This document shows, piece after piece, positions 44,573-55,416 of a stretch of DNA of 64,000 bases. The stretch is from Strongyloides papillosus (lineage: Eukaryota > Nematoda > Chromadorea > Rhabditida > Strongyloididae), in contig SRSI01000050.1 of NCBI GenBank assembly GCA_005656395.1, forward strand, positions 682,001 through 746,000. The letters run 5' to 3'. The notes below the pieces were generated by a model. That model saw only the letters and a list, made by a program, of their open reading frames with translations, had not been told where the DNA came from and made no database searches. Each line of letters opens with the position of its first letter. Positions within the stretch are counted from its first letter, which is position 1. Made by a program: the position numbers and the translations under genes.

Positions 44573-44968
44573 ATGATTTTTTCTAATCATATTAAGCAAT
44601 TTATTTTTTTTATTTCATTAATTGAATTGGTCAAATCTGCTGGGTTACGGGAAAAATTTTATGGATACAGAAGTCGTGGGACCTACACAGTTAAAGAATT
44701 TAATCGTTCTCCGTCAAGATCTAGTTCATTAGATCAGGCGAAACCGAAGTCGAAAAAGAGACATCCACTCTACCAAAAATTTTTCCAATGGAAAATGAAC
44801 CAACGAGACGCGAAAATAAGAAAGAAACAATATAAAAATTCATATGGATCAAGAGGACAATCAAGTCTAAATAACAGTCACCGAGGTTCACATACATTAG
44901 ATAAACAACCAAATAGAGGAAGTATGCGAAATAGAATTTCTAGATTTGGAAGAGGTCGTTTTTTCTAA
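44573..44968 (+). CDS. Family 2 copy 3: basic secreted protein
   Basis: 131 residues from the ATG at 44573. An in-frame ATG at 44504 is rejected because it precedes the TATA box. Signal-like start MIFSNHIKQFIFFISLIELV, almost identical to copy 1, then a mature part sharing little else: Arg/Lys/Ser/Gln-rich, including KPKSKKRHPLYQKFFQWKMN. It ends RFGRGRFF, replacing the Cys-containing tail of copies 2 and 4, though the DNA aligns through the same place. No cysteines. Function unknown; the conserved leader and divergent mature region follow the same rule as family 1. Confidence 0.72.
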   Translation: MIFSNHIKQFIFFISLIELVKSAGLREKFYGYRSRGTYTVKEFNRSPSRSSSLDQAKPKSKKRHPLYQKFFQWKMNQRDAKIRKKQYKNSYGSRGQSSLNNSHRGSHTLDKQPNRGSMRNRISRFGRGRFF

Positions 44969-45108
44969 ATATCAAAAATTTTAAATGAACAAAGTATAAT
45001 TTAAAAATAAAAAATATTGGAATTAATTTTTTTCAATAATTTTTTTTAAACTATTGCGATATAGTTATATTTAAAAATAAATTTCTTTAATTTATAAGCC
45101 TTTGGATG

Positions 45109-46000
45109 TACGGGGTGTTTAAAAAAATACGTAACTAAATTGGATGTTGATAACTTTTTTTGAAATTTACATAGTTTTGTGATATAATACCTATTCGATA
45201 GTCTCACATGTTTTCTATATAATATTATAAGATCATTTTTTAACTTAAATATAAATAAAGTTGTAGATATTTAAATAAATGCCATTTTTTCATATACATT
45301 TTAATTAAGAGAATTAAATACAACCTTTTTGTAAATAATTCTTTTTTTAATATTATTGTCATTTAATAGCCTAACTCCTTTTCTATAATGTACTAAAAGA
45401 TCCATAATTAGAAGTTAATTACTAGTAAAGTTATAGATGTTTTTATAGTGCACATCTTCTGCAATTTATTAATAACTATAAGTTTAGAAATTTAAAATGA
45501 AAATACGACCTTAATAATAAATTGTAATAATCATTTTTACTTATAAAATATAATAATTATTAAAATATGCTATTCTTCGTTCACTAAAATATTTAAAAAT
45601 TGTAAAAAATTATATTTAATTTTTTTATAATGAACAAACCTCATAATTTTTAATGCTTTATAACTCTATTTAAATTGATCTTAAAAAAATAAATCTTTAT
45701 AAGGTTTATACAAATGAATCTGTGTCATCAAATGATTATAATATCATTAAAAAATTTAAAAAATTAGATAGTTTTTATGATGATAACCTTTTATGTTTAT
45801 ACTAAAAAAATGTATTAAAAAAATGATACTCATATAAATCTCTATAACTTTCTTTAAACGTAAGCTTTTTCTAACAATCTTGAAGTATATTGTAGAAAAC
45901 AAGTGAGGCTATCGAACAGATATATCTTAAAATTCTGAAAAGTAAAAAAAAGTTATAACCGCTTTAACTGAAAAAAGTAAATTATGTGTCATCCCGCATA
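45109..46000. repeat. About 0.9-kb palindromic (mariner-MITE-like) element downstream of family 2 copy 3
   Basis: The clearest copy: left TACGGGGTGTTT, right GCGGGATG complement. Arms of about 200 nt include TTCGATAGTCTCACATG (45199) and the complement of TTCGATAGCCTCACTTG near 45905. A long imperfect hairpin would form if transcribed. No ORF. Confidence 0.65.
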
Positions 46001-46127
46001 TAAACATGTTCGAAAATTTATATATAATTATACTTTCTGCAGAAAAAAAGTACTGAAATAATTTGTAAAAGTAATTAAACATTACTTTTAGCAGCATATA
46101 TTGTTAATTTTTAACACTTTAGAAGTA

Positions 46128-46136
46128 TATAAAAAA
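46128..46136 (+). promoter_or_regulatory. TATA box of family 2 copy 4
   Basis: TATAAAAAA, 52 bp before the ATG at 46180, followed by CAATTATCAGTTTATATTAC. Confidence 0.6.
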
Positions 46137-46179
46137 GGTTCAATTATCAGTTTATATTACAAATATTTTTTATATTATT

Positions 46180-46665
46180 ATGCTTTTTTTAAATCATGTT
46201 AAGCATTATATTCTTTTTATTTTATTAATTGACCTGGTAAAAATCTCTTTGTCTACTAAAAAAGGCGCCTTGACCGAAGATGGTAGAAAAAGATCAAGTC
46301 GAAAAAAAAATCATCCTCCACCAAACGATAAATCAAAAAAGAAAAATTCAAAAAAAGTGGAACAACCACCAGTTAGTCGACATGATAGAGTAGACAGACT
46401 AAGAAAACAACTATATGTAGGTGCATATGAACGGAAATCATATTTCAGTGATTCAAAAAAACAATCAAGTGTAATGAAGAGTCTAGAAAATTCAAATGAA
46501 TTAAGAAAAAAATTAAGTACAACTAACAGTCGTCAAATAAGACATGAATCCAGAAGACATTCTAATCTAACTACTGGTCAACTTACTTTTCAAAGACCAT
46601 ATAGACGACCAAGTCAACATACTCGACGAAGAAAAGTTCATCTATGTTGGAATTGTTTTGGCTAA
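46180..46665 (+). CDS. Family 2 copy 4: basic secreted protein with CWNCFG end
   Basis: 161 residues. Signal-like start (about 1-22, MLFLNHVKHYILFILLIDLV), then Lys/Arg/Ser-rich sequence with few hydrophobic residues (KRSSRKKNHPPPNDKSKKKN). DRVDRLRKQLYVGAYERKS matches copy 2. It ends with a basic run and CWNCFG, so the C-terminal Cys-x2-Cys is shared only in spirit with copy 2 (CRGWSCFG). Closest sister is copy 2. The copy 2, 3 and 4 ATGs are 1736 and 1607 bp apart, showing a second, shorter tandem amplification. Unknown family. Confidence 0.75.
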   Translation: MLFLNHVKHYILFILLIDLVKISLSTKKGALTEDGRKRSSRKKNHPPPNDKSKKKNSKKVEQPPVSRHDRVDRLRKQLYVGAYERKSYFSDSKKQSSVMKSLENSNELRKKLSTTNSRQIRHESRRHSNLTTGQLTFQRPYRRPSQHTRRRKVHLCWNCFG

Positions 46666-46802
46666 TTGTCAAAAATTTTAACGCACAAAGTATTTTTGAA
46701 AATAAAAAATACTAAAATTATTATTTTTTAAAAATTTTCTTGCAATAATTGCAATAAAGTTAAAACTAAAAATAAATTTCTTTATCTTATAGTCTTTGGA
46801 TG

Positions 46803-47703
46803 TACAGGGGTGTTTCAAAAGACACGCCACTAAATTGGATGTTAATATTTTTTCTGACGTTGCAGTATATTACGATATTATATCTACCCAACAGCCTCAC
46901 TTGTCTTCTATAAAGTGTTTCTAGATCATTTTTAAATTTTAGATTTAAATAAATTTGTAAATATTTATATAAATGCCATTTTTTCTATATATTTTTAATG
47001 AGAAATTGAAAACAGCTTTTTTCAGTAAGCTATACTTCCTTTATTATATTGTTGTCATTGAAAAAAACTTTTTTTTCTATAAAGTATTGAAAAATCTATA
47101 ATCAGAAATTAATTATTGGTAAAATTATAAACGTTTTTATAGTGTACATTTTCTACAATTCATTAATAAGAATAAGTTCAGAAATTTAAAAATAAAATAT
47201 GATGTTGATAATAAGTAACAATAATCATTTTTCTTATAAATACCATGATTGATAATATTTCCTCTTCAGTGTTAACTAAAATATTCAAAAGTCGTAGAAA
47301 TTTATATTTATTTTTCTTATCATGAACAAAAACTCATAATCATTAATGTTTTTTAGATTTACTTGTAATTGTGTTTAAAAATAAATTTTTATAAGGTTTA
47401 TACAAAAGAACTTGGACTATTAAATAGTTATAATATTATTACAAATGTTACAAATTAAAAAGGTTATGACAGTGCCTATAAAGATAAATTTTTTATTTTA
47501 TTAATAAAAATGTATAGAAAAAACATGACACATATAAAGATATCTATAACTTTCTTTAAATATAAGTTTCAAAAACGATCCTGAAATATGTTATGGAAAA
47601 CAAGTGAACTTATAAAATAAGTATACAGTCATAAAATTCTGAAAAGTACAAAAAAAGTTATAAACTTTCATCTTAGTCACGTGTCTTTAAAAATACACTG
47701 TTA
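46803..47703. repeat. About 0.9-kb palindromic (mariner-MITE-like) element downstream of family 2 copy 4
   Basis: Left TACAGGGGTGTTTCAAAAG followed by ACACGCCACTAAA; right end carries the complement of an AAAGACACGTGACTAA string. Left arm CAGCCTCACTTGTCTTC, right arm GAAAACAAGTGAACTTAT. This is the last recognisable piece of the array before the kinase gene. Confidence 0.6.
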
Positions 47704-47886
47704 TTCTTTGATAAAACAAAAAAAAATAACTATATTGAATTTGAATATTTCGCTTAAAATTTTAATAGTATATAATATATTTAAAGAGTAACAAAATAAT
47801 TATTTAACAATTTTAATCTACAATCAATCATTTCATTAACCACAGAAAAGGATATATCAACAAAGATCACATAAAGTAATATAAAA

Positions 47887-48852
47887 ATGTTTGCTGCTCC
47901 TGAAAAACAACTTCATATTGATGATTTCATCAATATAGAAAAAGTTGGAGAAGGTACATACGGTGTTGTATATAAATCAAGACACAAACAAAGTGGACAA
48001 ATCGTTGCGTTAAAAAAAATTCGTATCGGAGTAGAAGACGATGGAGTCCCAGCAACAACAATAAGAGAAGTTGCAATGCTTCGTGAGGTAAGGCATCCAA
48101 ATATTGTCTCACTTGAAGCAGTAATAATGCAACCTAAAAAAATAGTTCTTGTCTTTGAATTTATACCACTGGATTTAAGAAAATATATGGATAGAATTCC
48201 TCAGGGTAAAGTTATGGAACAAAAAGTGATTAGAAGTTTTATGCTTCAAATTTGTAGAGCAATGTGTTTTTGTCACCAAAGGAGAGTATTACATCGTGAT
48301 TTAAAGCCGCAAAATTTATTGGTGGATAATTTTGGGAATATAAAATTAGCAGATTTTGGGTTAGCAAGGACGATTGGTATGCCTCTTCGTGCATACACTC
48401 ATGAGGTAAGAAATTTTTATTTATTTCTATTTTATTTGCAGATTGTAACTTTATGGTATCGTTCACCAGAGATTATGCTTGGAGCAGATAAATATTCAAC
48501 TGCTGTTGATGTTTGGTCGATCGCATGTATATTTGCAGAAATGGCCACTAGTACACCACTATTTAATGGTGATTCAGAAATTGATCAATTATATAAAATA
48601 TTTAAACAACTTGGTACACCAACATCTGCTATATGGCCTGGAATCGAATCGTTACCAGATTATAATGCAAATTTCCCAAAGTGGAATAAGTCACGAATTG
48701 AAGCAACATTTGAAAATTACCTTAATCAAGATGGTATAGATCTGTTAAAAAGAATGCTTATATATGACCCACTGAAACGTATTGATTTAAAATATGTACT
48801 AAGACACAAGTATTTTATGGATGAAGAGATTTTTAGATATAAAGCACATTAA
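47887..48852 (+). CDS. cdk-1: CDK1-type cyclin-dependent kinase
   Basis: Cell-cycle Ser/Thr kinase of the CDK1 class. Two exons (47887-48405 and 48442-48852) give 309 residues after removing a 36-nt intron (GTAAG ... TTGCAG) that is a multiple of three and lacks a stop, so a retained-intron product would add 12 residues after the T-loop HE. Motifs: GEGTYGVVYK with the inhibitory Thr-Tyr pair, the catalytic Lys in VALKKI, HRDLKPQNLL, DFGLA, T-loop AYTHE with its activating Thr, VTLWYRSPE and GDSEIDQLYKIF. The cyclin-binding helix reads PATTIRE instead of the canonical PSTAIRE, and CDK1-typical LEAVIMQ and CFCHQRRV are present. It may be the single ortholog or a divergent duplicate. Confidence 0.88.
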   Translation: MFAAPEKQLHIDDFINIEKVGEGTYGVVYKSRHKQSGQIVALKKIRIGVEDDGVPATTIREVAMLREVRHPNIVSLEAVIMQPKKIVLVFEFIPLDLRKYMDRIPQGKVMEQKVIRSFMLQICRAMCFCHQRRVLHRDLKPQNLLVDNFGNIKLADFGLARTIGMPLRAYTHEVRNFYLFLFYLQIVTLWYRSPEIMLGADKYSTAVDVWSIACIFAEMATSTPLFNGDSEIDQLYKIFKQLGTPTSAIWPGIESLPDYNANFPKWNKSRIEATFENYLNQDGIDLLKRMLIYDPLKRIDLKYVLRHKYFMDEEIFRYKAH

Positions 48853-49335
48853 AAATATTAATAAATAAAAAGCACTAAACATATTAACATTTTTGTAAAC
48901 ACACATTTTATGCAGAATTAAATTATAATAAAAATATAACCACATTTTGGTATTTTGACGAATTATTTTATTTGATAACAACTATTCGCTTTATTCACAT
49001 TTTTCTAATTATATTCTCACTACATCATGATAAGTGACAAATCACTCCACAAATTATATTGCTTACTTCCACATTTTACAATAAAAATGAAACAAATAAT
49101 TCTAACAAAAAGTTATTTAAATCATCTTCAAAAAGTTGTTAGAAATATAGAGAAATAATTGATATATAGACTAGATAAAACGTGGAAGATATTGAATCCA
49201 AAATTAAAGTAAATTTTTTGTCTTCCATAAAAACAGAATAATTTTAATATTAATATTAAAATATTCAAAGTTTAGAAAAATTTGAATTACAACATATGAT
49301 AAAAACATTTATATGACTATTGACAGGCTATTAAT
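48853..49335. other. Intergenic region, 483 bp
   Basis: AT-rich, between the kinase and the MSP-domain gene. A GACTATTGACAG tract just before 49327 could be a trans-splice acceptor for the MSP gene. Nothing else recognised. Confidence 0.4.
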
Positions 49336-49932
49336 ATGTCTGCCAAGCCAACCAAGGATCTGACAAACAAGCCAGGAGAACCTGAATTCCAACTTAAAAC
49401 TGATCCAGAATCTCAACTAATCTTCAAAAGTGACGATCTTGATAAAAAAGTTTGTCTTATCAAATTATGTATTAACAATACCTCAACTGATCGTCAAATA
49501 TATAAAATAAAATGTACATCAAATGAGATATTTCGAGTAAGACCACCACTAGGGTACATTCCAGCAGGTACCGCTCAAACAATCCAAATTGCTTTTACGT
49601 GTAAGAAAGTCCCTGAATCTTATAAACATTTCTTTGCTTTTTACCATGCCAAAAGCACAGATACTCGTCCTCCAAAGAAAGTGTGGGTTGGAAACTTCCC
49701 TTTTAATGGTGTAAAACGTATGTGGTGCTTGTTTCAAAAGGATGATGGAACTGATTTCACTCCACCATCAAGTGGAGGAACACCAAATGCTAATGAAAAT
49801 AACAATGGAAAAAATGAAAATAAAAAGGAGAAGGACAATAGTGATAACAACAAGAAGGGTGACAAACCAGCTGAAAAACATGAAGACAAAAAAGAAGAGA
49901 AAAAGGAAGACAAAAAAGAAGAGAAAAAATGA
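49336..49932 (+). CDS. MSP-domain protein with charged tail
   Basis: 198 residues, intronless. Residues about 17-125 form a major sperm protein (MSP) domain, an immunoglobulin-like fold: LIFKSDDLDKKVCLIKLCINNTS, YKIKCTSNEIFRVRPPLGYI, PAGTAQTIQIAFTCKK, HFFAFYHAK. The remaining 70 residues are low-complexity Asn/Lys/Glu/Asp sequence ending in KKEDKKEEKK repeats. True cytoskeletal MSP is about 127 residues without such a tail, so this is an MSP-domain relative. In nematodes these often act in sperm motility or signalling; expression cannot be told from the sequence. The domain supports nematode origin. Confidence 0.9.
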   Translation: MSAKPTKDLTNKPGEPEFQLKTDPESQLIFKSDDLDKKVCLIKLCINNTSTDRQIYKIKCTSNEIFRVRPPLGYIPAGTAQTIQIAFTCKKVPESYKHFFAFYHAKSTDTRPPKKVWVGNFPFNGVKRMWCLFQKDDGTDFTPPSSGGTPNANENNNGKNENKKEKDNSDNNKKGDKPAEKHEDKKEEKKEDKKEEKK

Positions 49933-50226
49933 GACAAAAATATGGCCATAATAATAACTTAATATTTGAAACGATATATAATTAATGACATAAATCATTT
50001 TTGTATTCTCTTTTACTTTGTTAACGAATAAAGTATTTACGATAAAGAATCTTTTATTTTCTTTTGTGCTTAAAAAGTTTTTAAATATTTTATTTTAACA
50101 TATTAACGATTCCATGGAAATAAAGTTATCAAATATTTATTACGAAATTTCATTTCGTAAAATTGTTGAATTAATCGTTTTTTTTTAAAATTAAAGTTTG
50201 AAAGCAAAATAATGTATTAAGTAGAT

Positions 50227-52046
50227 TTAAATAAAAATCGCCTGCTTATTCATAATGATATCCCTTATATCTCTTTTCTTGATTCTTGCATGAGTTCTGG
50301 GAAAATCAAAAACAAGAGCAAATTTCTCAGGAACCCTAATATTCTCATTCTTCAACATAGTTATCATATCAGCCTTGAAATAGTCAATATTCTTCTCAGT
50401 TATTACATTTCTCGGAATGACAACTGCAACTACTGGAGCACCAGGACATATACTTATAACCTGAATCCCTTTAATTTCATGAAATTTACTTAAACACTTC
50501 TCAATCTTCCAATGTTGGACTAATTTATTATCCTTATCATATATCAAATCTTCCTTATTGGATATTAACTCAATATTGCAGTCAGTTTTAACAGATACAA
50601 TATCCCCGGAAGAAACCCAATCTCCACATGTATCAAATGTTGGTGCATAACCAAAAAATTTAGTTGCATTAAATGGACGGATAAATAATTCACCAACTAT
50701 TTCTTTATTTGATTCCAGTCCACGAATTGGTCTAACATCAATCTAAAATAATATTTTTTAAAATATTTTAAAATATTAATAATTGTTACCTCATAACCTG
50801 GTAAACATTTACCAACACTAGTAATTAAATTACTTGTATTATCCGTTAACAATGGCACAGAACCAGTTTCCGTTAAACAATACCCACATGCAATTTGTTT
50901 GGCATTTGGCATCTGTTTAACCATGTCAGTTAATATATTTTTATGGACTTTTTCACCAATAAGAATGCACGTTTTTATAGATGGCATTGTGACTTTTTGG
51001 GCTATTGAAATTCTTAGCAATAATTTTAAAGCTATTCCATTAGTTAATAGGCAATTAACAAAATTTTTGGCTATTGATTGAAAGATAAGTCTTGGAACTG
51101 GTGAAGGTTCACTTATAATGGTTACTGAGGAATGGATGAATGGTGTGAATACCATTAAACAAAAAACAGGGATTCGATACATTGGTAATGCTACACATAG
51201 TTTTGTGGTTTTGTTTATTCCAATAGCAAATGAGGCTGTATATGCACCATTTATGAGTTGGTAGTGAGATAATCCGACAAGTTTTGGTTTATCACTATGT
51301 CCCTAAAAAGATTTATTAAGATATTTCTTAATTTCACCTACCAAGGTGTATTGAATTGCAGCAAGTTTATGGCAATTCCAATTCCTATATTGAGGTAATT
51401 TATCAATTTTATCTTTAGTGCCTTTACCATAAATATCGGATAATGTAAATGTTCCGGCATGGCGATGATCCTCATCCGCTAATATGACATGTGTCAAATT
51501 TGGTGCATTATTAATTTTTAACTTCCCACGTGTACATTGTTTCATTTCGGGATACATATCTAACAACATACTTCCCATCTCATCGGAATCTTTACCAGGC
51601 TTAAACAATATTATACCTTTAAATCCACCCCTAACGATTAAATCATGTAAATATTCTGGTGAAGATACTTTGGGTGAATTTAAACAAAATATAATATCAG
51701 CTCTAGTGCATGCTAATGCACAAATAATAGCATCGTAATGATTATAAGAGCAGATTAGTATTTTTGAACCTTGTGGTATACCAGATACTAATAGACCTGC
51801 GGCTAACTGATCCATTAATTGAGATATTTTTGAAAAAGTAAGAGATGTTTTTTCACTATCACAAATGATAGCATCTTTCTCATCCCAAGCATCTTTTGAG
51901 TGAATCAATTCTGGTATAGTTTTTTCTAATGGATCAAATCTTTCATCCTAAAAAAGAAATATTATATTAAAAGATAATGAGTAAAATCTTACATGTCTTG
52001 TAAAATCCAAGCAATAAACTTCCTCTTCCTTAATCTTTAAAGGCAT
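50227..52046 (-). CDS. Divergent AMP-binding (acyl-CoA synthetase / 4CL-like) enzyme
   Basis: Adenylate-forming enzyme superfamily, 562 residues from four exons: 51993-52046, 51342-51947, 50790-51302 and 50227-50742, introns 45, 39 and 47 nt. Length and order fit 4-coumarate:CoA-ligase-like acyl-CoA synthetases: an N-terminal LTFSKISQLMDQLAAGL segment, the P-loop position, LSHYQLINGAY, CGYCLTETGSVPLL, FGYAPTFDTCGDWVSSGDIV, and a C-terminal subdomain with PVVAVVIP. The P-loop, normally YTSGTTGxPK, reads YTLGHSDKPK: the Ser/Thr/Gly residues that hold ATP phosphates are mostly lost. The catalytic lysine near the C terminus is also not evident (ARIKKRDI is the nearest). It may be inactive or use a changed mechanism. 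Members activate fatty acids in peroxisomes or the cytosol. Confidence 0.82.
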
Positions 52047-53368
52047 CCTTAATTTTATTACACGATAAAAACTCTTTTTTTTTAATAATTTTCTACAATC
52101 ACAGTTTTGATTACTGAGAAAGAAAAATAACTAACTATAAACAACTATCAATTTGCTCTCTTCTTTTTCATCACAATATCAATTATATTATCTATATTGC
52201 CAATGAGAATGAGTATATTGTTTATGTATAAATATTCTTATTTTTACAGTGCTAAAGTTTTGCTTTTACTAATTTATTGACAAAGATATGATTGTTAATC
52301 ACATTTTTATAAAGAAAATCTTTATAGTGGCAGAGAAATATATATTTATGTATAATAGGTATATAAAATTTTATAAACTAATTAGTAACAAAATTAGTCT
52401 GTAAAAGATTCATTAATTTTTTTGCCTCAATACTATTCAATTTAATGTATATAGAATTATAGTTTCAACTTTTTAAATTACTTACAAATACACATTATGG
52501 CAAAATTTATAATGCTTTTACAGGCCAAAATTTCAAACATTTTCTAATTTTGTATCAATGGAACCGCTGTAAATTAGTTACATGGTTAGCTGTTAAATGA
52601 AATTAATTTTCCTGAATTATCCGGAAAATATTTTATATTAGTTTTGTAAGAAATAAACATTTTCTCAAATTAAAAATTGTTCATTTTAAATAATCATTTA
52701 TTTTGTATAAATTGTGAGAAACAACTATGTTTTTTATTTGTAAAAAATATTTATACTTTTTATTTATTTTATTATGTTTTAATGAGTTGTAGGAGAAAGT
52801 TTATGATTTAATAAAAAATATTTTACAACACTTTGTATAAAATGTATACCTTAATATATTAAAATATCTCTAAAATACACTTTATCTTTTATTATAAAAT
52901 ATCTTTCAAATTCTTCTTTCATTGTCCCAATAACATTAAATGCTTTCTCCTCTATTTTCATTTTAAAACATTTTTAATATAAGACAATATATCGGGCTGT
53001 CTTATGTCCTCACCACTGTTTCAGTTATAGTTGGAAATAATACTTTCTATGTCCAGTAGTTATATTTGTTATCAAATATATTCCTACTCCTTACATATAT
53101 ATATATATTTTTAAATTGGCAAATAAATGGAGAATCGCTTTATGCCATTGATATATTTAGAACAGTTTTGTCGTATAATAATCGTCTCTTAGATAATTTA
53201 TATTTCTTTTAATTAACTTAATTTTAAAATGTACTATTTAATAGTAATAGTGAATAAACATTATAATAATTAAAAGTTCAATGTTATATATTTATTCATT
53301 CATATAACTTACAATATTAAATAACCTTTAAAAAATGTCAATTTTTTTAGAGTAAAAGAATATCCAAA
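52047..53368. other. Intergenic region, 1.3 kb, nothing recognised
   Basis: AT-rich, between the divergent starts of the AMP-binding gene and dystrobrevin, so both promoters lie here. A short (TA)n run near 53095-53107. A patch at 52985-53050 is slightly less AT-rich. No ORF or repeat was supported. Confidence 0.45.
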
Positions 53369-55231
53369 ATGTGGAATGGGTCCATGGTTAGTATGGAGGG
53401 TGATTCTAATCAAAGTAATATTATACCACAAACAGAAGGATATATGAATGAATTACAGGGACTAATTGAGGAAATGAGTATGTTACTAATAGATAAATCC
53501 ATAACATTTCATTTTAGGACAACAAGATTTCGATTCCATCCGTTTTGCTACATATCGTACTGCCTGCAAGCTCCGTTTCATCCAAAAAAAAGCCAACGTT
53601 CACTTAGTAGATATCTGGAACATGATTGAATCTTTTCGTGAGAATGCCTTAAATGCTGTTCCCTCAAACTCGACATTAAAATTTTCCCGTCTCGAACTAC
53701 TACTGACATCAGTTTTTCATAATCTTAATAAACGACTTCCAACCACTCAACATATTGATACGGATAAATCAATCTCAACATTACTATCTTTTCTTTTAGG
53801 TGCTTATGATAGACAACATAACTTTAGATTAACAATTTTCTCAATCAAAATAGCACTTTCTGTTTTATCAGCTGGAAAGTTAGTTGATAAATTGAGATAC
53901 ATATTTTCACAAATATCAGATTCACAAGGAATCATGGAATGGGATAAGTTTGTCCAATTCCTACAACAAATTTTAGCACTACCTAAAGCTGTTTTTGAAG
54001 CTCCAACATTTGGGTATAATGATAATTGTCCTGAACAATGTTTTCAAAAGGTTAACCATTAAATAATTTTTTTCTTTTACATTAATTATTGATATAATAT
54101 TTTTTTAGGATGCAAAAACGAATTTAAATGCCTTTCTTGATGTTATTCTATCTGAAAGTTGCCCACCCTGCCTAATGTGGTTACCATTACTTCATCGAAT
54201 GGCTTCTGTTGAACATGTCTACCATCCAGTCGTCTGTGATTCTTGCCAAATCCGTAGTTTTACAGGTTTTCGTTATAAATGTCAACGGTGTTCAAATTAC
54301 CAACTTTGTCAAAATTGTTTTTGGAGAGGTCGTACATCCCAAAACCACTCAAATGAACATGAAATGAAAGAATATTCCAATTATAAATCACCAACAAAAC
54401 AACTTGCCCATTCAATACACAAATCCCTTCAATGTATCCCATTAACAGGGAAATCTAAAAATTTAGAGCTTGATTCAAAATTACAAAGACCTTTGGATTT
54501 GTCAAATATCATACCTGTGATGCCTAATTTTAATAAACACCAGGTACATGATATCACATCTGATTGGAGTAATAATTTACCACCTGGTACCATTGGTAAT
54601 TCAGGAAATCTGGATGATGAACATAAACTGATTGCGAGATATGCTGCAAAATTGTCAGGAAGACAAAGTGTTAGTTATTTATCTTATTTCCCTTATTTAA
54701 TTTCCTTATTTTTAGTATAGAGATAAAAAGTCAAACAATAATTTATTGAGATACGATGGAGTCGACAGTTATAATGAGAAGATGATTATTGCTCAATTGG
54801 AGGAAGAGAATTCGGAGATGTTAAGAGAACTAGCTGCAATAGAAAGACAGAATAATCTAATTGATAGTAACGGTCAATTAAGTGGATTGAAGGAGAAGAA
54901 ATTTGAGTTGGAAAACAAGATGAGGTGTATGCAGAATACGAGAAAAGAATTAATGCATCAACTGGAACAATTAATGAAACAACTAAACACATCAGAACCA
55001 GGTAGAGGTTACAAATCAATGAGTCAGATGCCTGAATCACTTACAGGAGTCAATTCCAGAATAACAAACGCCTTCAGAGAACACAGTCTACCAACGAGCA
55101 ATCGACGTTCAATGTCCCAAATCCCTGCTTCACAATTGCAAGGAGATTTGCTTCAGGCCGCAGATGCTATTACAGAAAATGTGTCAGAATTCATACACGA
55201 ACTGGATATGGCAAATGACGAGATGTATTAA
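53369..55231 (+). CDS. dyb-1: Dystrobrevin
   Basis: Cytoplasmic partner of dystrophin and syntrophin in the muscle and neuronal dystrophin complex. Four exons: 53369-53477, 53518-54050, 54109-54669 and 54716-55231 (introns 40, 58 and 46 nt), giving 572 residues. Order: a short N terminus, the EF-hand region (about residues 40-215: DSIRFATYRTACKLRF, DKLRYIFSQISDS), a ZZ zinc finger (CDSCQIRSFTGFRYKCQRCSN, then CQNCFWRG), a linker, and a coiled coil (about 425-480, LEEENSEMLRELAAIERQN) for dystrophin pairing. The splice between exons 3 and 4 uses a weaker GTTAGT donor; the acceptor at 54715 keeps the frame, while the nearby one at 54720 does not. Several methionines near the start leave the exact ATG slightly open. 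Confidence 0.93.
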
Positions 55232-55416
55232 CGAGAATATATCAAAAAGTGCCTTTTACAACATTAATTTTCTACTTATATAGATCTCTTATGACAAAAA
55301 TTAATTGTTATCCTTAAAATTGTCGGCTTTAATATCTAATATGATATCAAGTAATAAATTATTGTCTCTAACATTATTTATACAAATAATAATAATTTTT
55401 TATGTACAGTTACTAT

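Noticed and set aside
49734..49998. Hydrophobic minus-strand ORFs opposite the MSP-gene tail
   Set aside because: They are complements of the Lys/Glu-rich repeat coding the MSP protein's tail.
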